Shown in pieces: positions 35,520 to 45,495 of a stretch of 64,000 nt of DNA; the first letter of the stretch is position 1; each line of letters begins with the position of its first letter. The notes under the pieces were generated by a model, which was given only the letters and a program-made list of their open reading frames with translations, was not told where the DNA came from and did no database searches. The position numbers and the translations under genes are program-made. The DNA is from Eudorina sp. 2006-703-Eu-15 (Eukaryota > Chlorophyta > Chlorophyceae > Chlamydomonadales > Volvocaceae). The DNA lies in NCBI GenBank assembly GCA_003117195.1, contig BDSI01000047.1, positions 186,001 to 250,000 on the forward strand. The letters run 5' to 3'.

Positions 35520-36101
35520 CGACACACGGAGTATGGTTTTCGAACAAAACAATCTTGGCAAGGATGAAGGGTCAATTATTCTACAAGATAGATCGTTCTA
35601 CTTATGCCGTGATGTCTCGTATTTTCCGTGCGAGCTCTGAGTCGTTCGCAACTACCTGCCAGACAACTGTCGTTCGCATTGGCCTTCAATGGCGAGTGGA
35701 GCAGTGGACAGAGGACATGGCGCAACAAAAAGGCCCAGGATGGTAGCTGATTATGGCTGCTCGGAGGACAAACTTCCTGCCCGTTGGTGTTTGCCGCAAA
35801 TGCGCAAAAAAGCACTTTGACCGTACCAAACCAAACCAAACCAAAAAGTGAATCCACCCGCAACGCCTCTATAGCCATATAGCATATAGATACCGCACAT
35901 ATATGCATATATAGCTCACATCGTCGAGGTCCACGCAGCCTTCTGGGTGTTACAGCCAACCAGAAAGCCATTTCCGCAAAGGGATTGCCGCTTTTGCTCA
36001 AACGCGTTCACGACAAACTGTATATCAAACCACGAGAAGGCTTGCGGCCCCAAGCATGGTGTGCCAATAAACTTTTGGGAGATCGGCATTGCGAAGAGGA
36101 G
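35520..36101. other. PRORP 5' flank and AT-rich stretch
   Basis: Should contain the PRORP promoter. Has an (aacca)n run near 35826-35847 and an AT-rich tract with repeated atatag near 35870-35915. No supported gene. Confidence 0.4.
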
Positions 36102-36109
36102 TATATAAG
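36102..36109 (+). promoter_or_regulatory. TATA-like box
   Basis: tatataag, in an otherwise GC-rich surround, directly upstream of the Gln/Pro-rich frame at 36118-36546. Confidence 0.35.
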
Positions 36110-36117
36110 CGAAGAGC

Positions 36118-36546
36118 TTGTTTGGCCACGTTGTGGAGCCCATACATGCGCCCGGCACCCTGCCAGCACAACCACAGCAGAACACTTTCCTGGCCGCTGC
36201 GGAGCAGACTATCCCTGCGGACGTTTTCCTCCGCATGCTTACGGATCAGGACGACCACGACCGAGACCCAGCACCCACCGCGACGGCGCACCAGCAGCAA
36301 GCACAGCCAACGGTGCAACCGCCGGCACAGCCGGCACCCATGGCGGCTCCACACCACCAGCCTGCTGCGTCACCCGCGCAGCCGCTCCAGCAGCAAGCAC
36401 GGCCATGGGTGCCGGCTGTGCCAGCCATGGGTGCCGGCCATGGGTGCCGGCTAGTTTGCGGTAATGGTCTAGGCGGTCGGCCTAGACCATTACCGCAAAC
36501 TAAATCCGTTCTTGAGAGCTTAATTGTCACGGTGACGTTACATTAG
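36118..36546 (+). CDS. Hypothetical Gln/Pro/Ala-rich frame, possibly a mobile-element remnant
   Basis: An open frame downstream of a TATA-like box. The opening codon is not ATG; the first in-frame ATG is 36235-36237. The early part (NTFLAAAEQTIPADVF) looks protein-like; the rest is Gln/Pro/Ala low complexity and runs through a long perfect hairpin (36452-36502). It resembles the start of a retroelement Gag but nothing recognisable follows. Confidence 0.25.
   Translation: MFGHVVEPIHAPGTLPAQPQQNTFLAAAEQTIPADVFLRMLTDQDDHDRDPAPTATAHQQQAQPTVQPPAQPAPMAAPHHQPAASPAQPLQQQARPWVPAVPAMGAGHGCRLVCGNGLGGRPRPLPQTKSVLESLIVTVTLH
36452..36502. repeat. Perfect 23-bp inverted repeat with 5-nt loop
   Basis: Arms 36452-36474 and 36480-36502 are exact reverse complements (tagtttgcggtaatggtct... 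on the left). Confidence 0.95.
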
Positions 36547-36825
36547 GCAAAACAAACAGCTTTCGGAGAAACAACCCACCATGGTCAACCTACGAAGCAA
36601 CGAACTTTGATCCAACGAACATCTACAGATCGCTGGAGACCTTGAACATAGGCTTGAGATAAGGTCACTACAGCTCGATGCTTTTTGAGTTTCACCTAGT
36701 TTAGCGAAGGTCGCAACGAGCACCCTTACCCGTTAGTAACGGTTGCCTCAGGGTTGTGGTTATGCCGTCTGAAAGTATGCTCTATTTTAACGGTCAAGAG
36801 CGCAGTGTTGAAAACAGTCTACGGG
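36547..36825. other. No gene seen
   Basis: AT-richer spacer between the hairpin and the satellite array; no frame or motif supported. Confidence 0.4.
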
Positions 36826-37210
36826 CTGAAAGTATTCTCTGAATGAAGCACGCTTTCCAGCGGTGATGTGCGCGATTGCTGCGATAGTTATCGCTATGAA
36901 AATTTGCCAAGGAAAAGCGTGCTCTGAATGAAGAATGCTTTCCTGCAGTGTTGTGCGCACTTTTTATTGCTGCGAACATCTGCCAGGGGAAACCGTGCTC
37001 TGAACGAAGCATGCTTTTTTGCGGTAGTGTGCGCAACTTTTCTCGCTACGAAAATCTGCCAAGGAAAAAGCGTGCTCTGAACGAAGCATGCTTTCCTGGG
37101 GTGCTGTGCGCAATTGTTATCGCTGCCAGGGAAAGCGTGATCTGAATGAAGTATGCTTTTTAACGGCGTGTCCAGGGCTTCTATGGCCGGCAGAAGGCCA
37201 TCGAAAAGCA
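36826..37210. repeat. Degenerate satellite, about five units of 64-85 bp
   Basis: Each unit carries gcgtgctctgaaYgaagcatg followed by cttt, then tgtgcgca and aatctgccaagg blocks. Unit anchors lie near 36837, 36922, 36998, 37075 and 37140. Weaker copies of agcatgctttt continue to about 37275. Confidence 0.75.
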
Positions 37211-37591
37211 TGCTCTTATCTGAGAATGCTTACTTATGGATTTCACCGTTATTTCTTAAGCATGCTTTTTCGCCGTAATGCCGCTCGCTATCATTGGCAT
37301 GGCTCCCTGCTTAGTGCACGGCATGCCCCTGGGGTAGGATGAACAGTCCGTCTGCGCCTGTACGGCTGGTCCCCCTTCCAAAACATCCGAACAGTCACAC
37401 CTTGCTATTTGAAGCATGGCCAGATGGTTGTTAACTATTGATCTTATGCGCGCTGCTCACTGCCTGGGCAGTATTCAAAGACTATCTTGCGCTCCTCAAT
37501 TATGGACGTGATTTACATATATATGCACATGGTGGCACATGATTTGGATTGATCATCTAGTACTTCCTGCCACCGAAACGAGCATGCCGGC
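37211..37591. other. No gene seen
   Basis: Trailing satellite fragments, then about 300 bp of AT-rich sequence without supported features. Confidence 0.4.
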
Positions 37592-38293
37592 GTGGACGAG
37601 GAACTTAGTGACAAGTCGGATGATTACGACGAATTCTTCAATCCAGCTCGGAGGAAAACTCTGACGATGCCGACGGCGACGGGTGACGACGATGACCTGG
37701 GTCGCACGTCCACAGTGCCTCACTGCGGACTTCCGGGAAGGACACGGGATATGGTGGAACACCAGGCGCATGTGCATCATGTGTTTTCCGTAGAAGGGTG
37801 GGAAGGGTGCCAATTCTGTGAAAACACAGTGATCCAGAAGAGCCGTCGGCTGACGATACGTTCGCTTACACTGACGGGCAGTCACATCCGGGTAGATTGC
37901 GAGGGAGGCATACTTGACGTGGCAATAAATGTGTTACCGTGTCCACTGGGAGGGAACACGCAGCGCGCCGGGCCCCCTTGCATGGACGGGAAGCAGGCTT
38001 GCAGCCCGTCGTCTTTGTCTATGTATGGGACTTGAACCGGGGCCGCGGGCATGCTCGGCCCGGATTGTGAGTGTGGCCCAAACTGGACTGTCCAGTTGTT
38101 GGACCCAGACGGCAACGACGCCGTCGTCTCCATGTTGGAGTCCACATGCCCCCACCTTGACTCTGACACGGAGCTGGACGCCAGAATTGTCACCGTGCAG
38201 CAGGCGGACAAGATGCGGGGTTGCGCTAAGCCTTCCGGCCGACCCCGGGGTATTGCAGACATCCTGTCAGTGCTCAGGGTCCATCAACGGAAG
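37592..38293 (+). pseudogene. Hypothetical protein fragment with one in-frame stop, disrupted at 3' end by hAT insertion
   Basis: One reading frame holds acidic then Cys-containing protein-like sequence (DEELSDKSDDYDEFFN; CQFCENTVIQKSRRLTIRSL; SMLESTCPHLDSDTELDA). A TGA at 38033-38035 breaks it unless an intron removes the stop. The hAT target duplication begins at 38286. Without the insertion the frame would end at a TAA only three bases past the duplication, so the insertion sits at its stop codon. No family recognised. Confidence 0.35.
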
Positions 38294-39790
38294 CAGTGTT
38301 GCTATCTTATATAAAAAGAATATTTACGGGCAAAAAACCCGGAAATTTTCTATTTCCCGGACCCCCAAGAGACCTGCGAGATTTCATTTATTTGACGCTG
38401 TGGAGAGCCGGAAATCTGCCCTGCCAACTATTTTCCAGACTACCAAAAAGGCCTGGAAATCTGCAGGCGCAGGGACAAGTAGGGGGTCGGCTTCCTTGAA
38501 GCCGGAAAAAGGGCGGGGCCCCCTACAATCCGTACAGGCCGCTTGCTTTACAACGGAAACTCTGTTACCGCGCAAGAGTGTGAGAGTGTGAAAGGGTGCC
38601 ATTGAGGGTGTCGTTGATGTTGAAGGTGGATCGCTGTGCATAGATTGAGCAAGCTCAAGCAGGTAGGGTAGCCCCGAAACCAACCTGCAGTACGCGCCGC
38701 CAACGGCGGTCACCGCAACTGCTTTATTAGACGCCTCTGCACTACCACATCCGTCTGTCAAGCAGATGATCACAAATCAAGCTTGAAGCATTCTGGCCGT
38801 GAAACTGTCGTTGTTTGGTCCGTCGGCAAGCTTGCAACCCTTCTGCTGCACGCGTGCAGCAGACGTGGACCTCTAAAGTTTGCTACAATAGTTACATAGC
38901 AATGTAAAGCAAAAGCAGGGTGCAAAAAAGTCGCGGTGAGAGCCGGACTTCGGGCCATCGAAACTGGAGAACTCCTTGGTACTCGGTATGCTATCCCTTT
39001 GCATCTTGAAACTTTGATTCAATACATAATGTTGAATTGTATTCATCTGGCAAAACAGAAAGACAAATCTTGGTGTTGGTGGCATCTTGATGTTCAAACA
39101 TCAGAACACTATGGAAGTTCAATTTAGCACGCGCCACCTGCCCCTAATCCAAGTATTCATCACGCGGCACCTGTTGCAACAAACATGAGCGCGAGAGGCG
39201 TTGGGTGAATGTTGACTCGGGTCCATGGAGACCGCGGAGCTTTACTTTGACCGTTTGTGCGCAAAGAATTTTTTTCAGCCAAACCAAAGTTACCTTGCAA
39301 TAGAGGACAATTAATATGACAAACTATGCGAATTAGTTTAGCGGATAATGAACGTTTTGCCGTTACCGGACGGACCACGGACACACGGACACACGGACAC
39401 ACGGACATGGGCAATCCTAGGGGGCGGGGCCCCCCGAACGCGCTTCGCGCTGGGGCCCCGCCCAAAAATTCCTGCATCGTACACCTGTCTACCGCCAAAA
39501 CACACTCGAATGCCGTGTCACCAAGTCCTGGTTACCCTCCCATATGCATCTGCGACGCAGGGAAAGCGCACTTCAGGCCTCCATGGACTTAGAATCCCTG
39601 TCGTCGCTGTGGTAACAGTGGCCCTGCTGTCGAAACACGCAGAAATATTTCCGGCCTGCCTCGGAGGTTTTTATTTCCTGGCACCTAGGAAGCCCCCCAA
39701 AATCTGCCCTGCCAAAGGATTTTTGGCTACTGGCGACAGGCCAGAAACCTGCGGAATTCTATTTCCCCGTTTTGGAAGATAGCAACACTG
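38294..39790. mobile_element. Non-autonomous hAT-like DNA transposon with nested insertion
   Basis: Termini cagtgttgctatctt (38294-38308) and its reverse complement (39776-39790) are perfect 15-bp inverted repeats. They begin with the CAGTG typical of hAT elements. The 8-bp direct repeat aacggaag flanks both sides (38286-38293 and 39791-39798), the target-duplication length of hAT transposases. No transposase is encoded. About 1 kb of the interior (38474-39468) is a different repeat also present at 52018-53056, so the original element was about 0.5 kb. Confidence 0.92.
38474..39468 (-). mobile_element. About 1-kb unclassified interspersed element, left copy
   Basis: Reverse complement of 52018-53056 along its whole length, inserted inside the hAT-like element. 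Ends as shared by both copies: gacaagtaggggg and cccgcccaaaaa. GC-rich stem-loops built from gggcggggcccc motifs lie at each end. A short 8-bp microsatellite (cacacgga)n sits near 39380. No coding capacity seen; class not determined. Confidence 0.85.
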
Positions 39791-41347
39791 AACGGAAGTA
39801 ACAGTGGGTGGGGCAGCACTTTGATCCCCCGGCGCAGTGTCACCGACCACGGATGAGACTAGTGTTTCATTGGAGGCGCCCGCCATCTGGTGGGTGACGG
39901 GTTCAGATCCCGTGAACACTTAGTATCGTGTTGCATGGCGGTGCATGTTCCCTACACGTATGGGTGCACGTGGGGACTGTTATGAATTTAGCTGAGTTAC
40001 GCGCCTTTATAACGACCAGTCCGTTGGCCCATCACAGCTGGCCGCCTCGCCTGGTGTTTTGGCCCCAGCCCTATAAATGTGGCACCGGCATGTGCTCTGT
40101 GCTGTTCCACGTAGCAGAAGAAAGGTGACGGAGGACACGGTAATGATCTTACTGCGCGCCCTTCTGCCACACCTTGGGCTTTGAAACCCGCACCTCACAT
40201 TGCGTGCCACGGCCCCTCGCGGACTTAGCTGACGCAGTACGGTCCCTTGCCGGACAGGTATGCCCGACGGGTGGAGCGCGACTCCAATCCATGGACGGCA
40301 CAACAGCAGCAGCAGCAGCCACCACCTCAAGCCGCTTTGGCAGGGCGCTGTCCTGCGCGTGCTTTATCGTCTCAGTGGGAAGAGCCGGATCGCCGGGCAG
40401 GGCCCATGCTTCCCCAGCAGCTGCTTGGTTCGTTCGCATCGGGGCCCCCTGGGCAGCTGTTGCATCGCTGCGTCCGAGCTGTACAGCGCCTGGAGCCGCC
40501 TTCCAATCATCGTCACCGCTTGCACACGCCCCCGGTCTGCTGTGGGGTCGCCACCGTTATTGGGGCACCAGGGCCGTCACCTCGACGGGCGCTGGGCAAA
40601 TTGCTCCCCTACCACCGCCAGGATGGGGTGCTGTGCGTGTGTCTTCTAAGACCTCGAGAGGGTGCAGCGCTGGGTGCTCCGGGGGTGGTGGTAGCTGGGT
40701 AATGGGGTGCCTGTGTGGGCGACCTCCCCCGTGCTTGGCTTTAGCAGGCCCACCGACAAGGCGGCAAGACACCTCCACACCTGAACACCGCTAACAAAAA
40801 CACATTGGGCCATGACCCCTCCCAGACAGACACCGAAGCAAGCAGAGGCGCACAGCGGGGCAACACTACCAAAGGGATAGGCACAGCAAAGGGCGGGTCC
40901 TCAGAAATGGGGGGCTTGCCCTGGTATACACCGTTGATCCCTTTGGGGTCCGCTGTAACGTTCATTCATTCATATCGCTCGTGAAACATTGCCGTACGGA
41001 TGGCCGTACGCCGTCGCCGGTGTTTAACCTGGACGGTAAGGATAACTGGGCGGTAGAAGCCGATGTGGATCACAAAGATGTTCCTATTGGTCGCGGCAAG
41101 CACCGACGGGACTATTATGTTAAATGACAGGGATTTCCGGCAACCGACAACAGCAGGGAACCGGAAATGGCTCTCCGTGAGTCCGCTCCCGTGGAACAAT
41201 CAATCGAGGCTTACGAGGCAAAATTGCCCAGTGCTCAGCGGAAGGGACCCCGTCACGCACTGCTTTTACAGGAGAACAAAGAAGTGCCTGCCCCAAGCCC
41301 AAACCCACCCAAGCCCAAACCCACCCAACCGAAACGTAAGTCAATGT
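39791..41347. other. Flank of hAT element up to gypsy leader; no clear gene
   Basis: Contains a tRNA-like T-arm at 39896-39912 with B-box sequence. A minus-strand stretch ending at 40364 is coding-like (MIGRRLQALYSSD...; stop at 40364-40366) but has no resolved partner exons. No 5' LTR of the following gypsy element was found here. Confidence 0.35.
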
Positions 41348-41356
41348 CAGGCCCCA

Positions 41357-41722
41357 ATGAGGTTTCGGCACGGCGAGGGGGGCCAGAAATTTGAGGCTGG
41401 GACCAAGGACACCCAGCCCAAACTTCACGAGGCGTTCATGGGGCAGAAGATGTCGTACTGTATGCTCAAGGGGAAGAAGGCGGCGGATGTGCTGTTTCAT
41501 GAGGCCTTGGATCTGTACGTCACCATCCTTGAGAACCGGCTGGAGCTTGCTCCGCCCGTCGACACGTCCAAGAAAGGATCCGCGGGCGTCACCGTTGATG
41601 CATCGAAGACGGAGGGTGCCAAGGGATCGGCGGGCGGGCAGCAGAAAGGGAAGGGGGGTTCGTTTGCAGCCGTGGGGGGGGTGGAGATGCGCAGCATGCT
41701 GGCAAGCAGAAGGGGCAAGGGG

Positions 41723-41774
<52 letters not shown>

Positions 41775-42081
41775 GCAGCAACAGCAGCAGCAGCAGCGGC
41801 AGCAACAGCAGCAGCAACACCAGCCTCAACCGCCGCGTCAGCAGCAGCCACCTGTGCAGCAGCAGTTGCAGCAGCGCCAGCAGCAACAGCAGCAACCTCC
41901 ACGGAAGTATGAACTAGTCAACCCCAGCCAGAATCAGCTTCTTGGGGCCATTCAGGAGAACTCTGAGCTGCTGAGGCAGCTTGTTCAGGGTATGGCCTCT
42001 GTTCCGCAGGGAGGTCCAACCCACCAGAATCGGCCTCCACATCCGGCGTGGTCTGGCGTGCAGGCTCAGCGTTTGCCAGCT

Positions 42082-42128
<47 letters not shown>

Positions 42129-42830
42129 GTTGCGGCAACAGCAGCAGCAACAGCGTTGGCCACCTCAGCAGCAGCAAGCCCTGGCGGCGTTGGCAATGCC
42201 CTTGGGTACCGACAGCAGTGATAACTACCCTTACCAGGTTGACTTGCCACCCAGCAGCTCAGCTAGCGAGGTGGGCGTGCCGTCCTATGAGGGTTACGCC
42301 CCTCAGAACTATTACCTGTCGCAGGGCGGGCCCTCCAATGGCCCGCCTGGGTTTGGCGGGTTTGGCTTTGTGGGGTTAGCGCACTCAGCGCTGCCCAAGG
42401 GTTTCCCTCAGCACGCCGCTGGCACCCTGCCAGCGGAGGTCGCGGCCCATGCGCCGCGGCCCAAGTATGCAGCCCGACCGAGTGCTGGGCAGCAACTGGC
42501 GGAGGTGCAGCGGCTAAGGGGTTTGCGCGCGGAGTTGCAGGTGCTAATTCGCCGTTCTACATCGGAGCTTTCGCGCTGTCAGGCGCGGCTGGAGTCGCTG
42601 GAGCGAGAGGTTGGCCTCGATGCGCCTGCCTGCGGGTGGGCGCCTCTGGGGCCTTCCGCCGTGGCGCGCCCGTCGCGTCTTTCACCGCATGCGGCTCCCT
42701 TTGTGCCGGAGACCGCGGCGGCTGGTCCTGGCGGGTCATTGCCCCTTGCGGACGGCGTGGCGGCTGGGTCTTGGGCCGTGGCTGGGGCGCCGTCGTTTGC
42801 GGCGCCTCACAGCGGCATGGATGCGCGGGT
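41357..42830 (+). CDS. Gag polyprotein (Gln-rich), frame-interrupted
   Basis: Structural protein of the particle. It starts at ATG 41357 (MRFRHGEGGQKFE) and runs to the G6 run near 41716-41722. There the frame changes by one base: the same DNA reads poly-Ser before and poly-Gln after, and only the later frame continues sensibly (ELVNPSQNQLLGAIQENSELLRQLV). Two CAG tracts encode Gln. The C-terminal third has a heptad-like stretch (LRAELQVLIRRSTSELSRC) suggestive of a coiled coil. No CCHC knuckle was found. Confidence 0.7.
41724..42127 (+). repeat. CAG trinucleotide tracts in gag
   Basis: Near-pure CAG runs at about 41724-41774 (then interrupted to 41818) and at about 42083-42126. They read as Gln in the Gag frame and as Ser, Ala or Leu in other frames. 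Confidence 0.95.
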
Positions 42831-43440
42831 GGGCCTTACGGCCGCCTGCGTTATCTTGCTCAAGTGGAGCCTGCAGCGGGTCTGGTCATCAACGGCAAGA
42901 TGCCGCGCTCCGTGGTACCCGACACTGGCAGCACCATGGACATCATCACCAGGTCCGCAGCAGATGGGTTGAGTGTGGGGTATATGCCGGCTGTGGGTGA
43001 TCCTGTGTCCACAATTGCGGGTACCTGTCAACCGGTGGGCGACGTGATAGGGGGGTTGCAGGCGACTCTGCTGGCGGGCACGCCGTGTGAGCATACCACG
43101 TGTGTCCCCTGCAAGGTTGTTGAAGACAACCCGCATTTCGACATGCTCTTCAGCATGGCCCGCATGGAGGCGCACGGGGCGTCACGGGATCAGCCCATGG
43201 ATGTGTTGTTGAGCCAGGGGGTTTTGCGGCAAAATGTGCGGGGCAAGGAGGCCGATGTTCCGGTCACTCTGCGGCCGCCGAGGGGTTTGGGCTCCGTTGC
43301 AGGGGGCGTTTTCGCGGGGGGTGTTGGTCCTCAGCTCGTGGCTGGGGGGGGAGGTGTGGTCTGTGGTTTGGCAGCCACGGGCCGAGGAGCGTGCCAGCGT
43401 GAGCTGCCACCCCGTGGTGAGGGTGGCGGTACGGCATGAG
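42831..43440 (+). CDS. Retroviral-type aspartic protease region
   Basis: Would cleave the polyprotein. The frame is one base back from Gag. VVPDTGSTMDIITR near 42911-42955 is the catalytic DTG with its following strand, and a flap-like Gly-rich stretch follows (GGLQATLLAGTPCEH). After about 43290 the frame turns to Gly/Val low complexity. A neighbouring frame (EVWSVVWQPRAEERASV) looks more like protein, so another frame change probably lies in the G runs near 43313-43355. Confidence 0.75.
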
Positions 43441-45495
43441 CGACGTGCCTCCTGCGGTGGGGCGTCAAGGCCCTACCGAGCCAGTTCCCAGGCCTGGCGG
43501 TGGTGCGCATGACACCACACCTGAGGGGCGGCGCCTGCCGCCTCCTGACTCACGGTTTGTACGGCAGGAAGGGGGGTGGATATTCTGCGAGCGGGAAGAG
43601 CAAACACCCGCACAGCGGGAGGCGCTGCTGGCCTTACTGGCTGAGAATGATGGTGTGTTCGCGCGTAGTTTGAAGGATCTGGGGGGTACAGTGGAGCCGT
43701 GGGGCCTGCCACCATCCAGCTGAAGCATGACCGGCCCATTTGGGAGCCGCCGCGACGGCATTCGCCGGCTGAGTACGAAACCATGGACAAAAAGTGCCAG
43801 GAGCTGCTTGATGCAGGTATCATTGAGCTGAGCCAGAGCCACACATATGCCATGAATAGCACAATGCCGAGCAAGAAGGACGCGGACGGTAACTGGACGG
43901 ACCGGCGCTTTTGTCAGGATGCGCGGCGGTTGAATGAGGCTACAATTCAGGAGCGGGACCCCATACCGTTGCCTGAGGAGCTCTTCCAGCGCATAGGGGG
44001 AGCTTCCTGGCTGAGCAAGTGTGATTGTCGGGCAGCGTTCAATCAGCTGCCGTTGAGGGAGGAGGATCGTGAGAAGACGTCCTTCTGGTGGCGCAGGCAG
44101 CTGTTTCAGTACAAACGCCTGCTGTACGGGCTGAAGAATGCCACCGTGCAGTTTCAGAGGGTCATGGACTTCCACATAAGGGAGCACGGGTTGGAGGGGT
44201 TTGTGCTGTGTTTCGTAGATGATCTGTTGGTCTTCAGCAACAGCGCGGAGGAGCACGTGGAGCACCTTCGCCGCCTGTTCGCCATGCTCAAGAGCATTGG
44301 CATCAAGCTGCACCCGGAGAAGACGGTCATTGGGGGAGATGCGGTTGAGTTCTTGGGGCACCTGGTGTCCGCGCAGGGCATGCGCCCGCTGGATGCCAGG
44401 GTGGCGGCGTTTCGCGCGCTGCAGGCACCCAACTCGCTGTCCGGGTGCCGGCGGTTGTTGGGAATCTTCAACTACTATAGAGATTATTTGCCTAGGTATT
44501 CTGTGTTGACGGCGCCGATTACGAAGCTCACCAGCCAGGCCACGGTGTGGGGCCCGGACACCTGGCAGGAGGAGCACCAAAAGGCCTTAGATCGGCTCAA
44601 GGAAGAGTTCAGTCAGGAGGGATTAGCCCTACGCCCGGTGCATCCGGAGCGATTGCTGGTCCTGCACACGGACTTCAGCAAAGAGGGTCTAGGCGCCGTC
44701 TTGGGGCAGTTGGATGAAGATGGGCGGGAATACATGTGTGCGTGCATCAGCCGGAGCACGAACGTGCATGAGGCGAAGTACGAGTCGTACAAGGGGGAGC
44801 TGTTGGCTGTGGTGTGGGCGATCAAATTGTTGCGGCCCTATCTACATGGTCGCGAGTTCGTGGTGGTCACCGATCATGCTCCGCTCCTATGGTTGATGTC
44901 CAACCAGGAGCTCACGGGGCAGTACGCGCGCTGGGCTCTGAGTCTTCAGGAGTATGACTTCAAGGTCGTGCATCGGCCTGGGAAGCTTCACCAGAACGCG
45001 GATGCGCTGAGCAGGGACCCCCTGCCGTCGAGCTACGATGGCACGGGCGCCCGTCTGGATGAGGAGGATGATCCTGTGAAGCAAGCCCCTCGGGTGGTTC
45101 CGTACCCCGGGGTGGGCTGGCCGGAGTATGCGGACGCTCTGCATGACGAGGGTGGCCGGGTTAACGGTGCACAGCTGCGCCCGGCTCTGTCCTTGCTTGT
45201 GGGTGCGCCGTACGGGGCTGCTGCCTCGCTGCCCGCGGGCGGCTCGTCGTCGCGCGTCTGCGCTGCAATCTTCAGTGCTGTGTGTTCATCGTGTGATGGG
45301 GGTCTGGTTCCTACGTCTGATGAGTTCGTGCCGGGTGGTCAGGGTGTGTACGTGAGTGTGGAGGATGAGCCCCAGTACCCTCCTGCGGGGGATGAGCTGC
45401 TGAGGGCCATGTGCTCGGTCGTGTCTACTAATCGCACCGCGCTGGTCTCCCTTAACCGGGTGCCTGCCCTTCCTTTGCGCTTGGAGCAGGGGGGG
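43441..45495 (+). CDS. Reverse transcriptase and RNase H
   Basis: Copies element RNA to DNA. The region to about 43680 (EQTPAQREALLALLAENDGVF) and the main frame from about 43686 are offset by one base at a G6 run (43679-43684). RT motifs: WLSKCDCRAAFNQL, LLYGLKNATVQFQRVMD, and the FVDD box in VLCFVDDLLVFSN near 44207-44245. RNase H: LVLHTDFSKEGLGAVL near 44665, YKGELLAVVWAIKL, and VVTDHAPLLWLM near 44860. The frame then runs through a less conserved linker to the G8 run at 45488-45496, where it shifts again. Confidence 0.9.

Noticed and set aside
35826..35915. AT-rich repeats as an origin or centromere element
   Set aside because: Only short simple repeats; no evidence beyond base composition.
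37929..38591. 220-codon + frame running from the hypothetical gene into the hAT element
   Set aside because: Composition is out-of-frame-like and it crosses the transposon terminus; the neighbouring frame is more protein-like.
40364..40520. Minus-strand coding-like segment (MIGRRLQALYSSD to stop)
   Set aside because: Good codon use, but only about 50 codons, with no resolved upstream exon and no recognised family; not strong enough to call a gene.
41120..41917. Poly-Ala, poly-Leu and poly-Ser frames over the CAG tract on both strands
   Set aside because: Other-frame readings of a trinucleotide repeat; only the Gag frame joins to protein-like sequence on each side.
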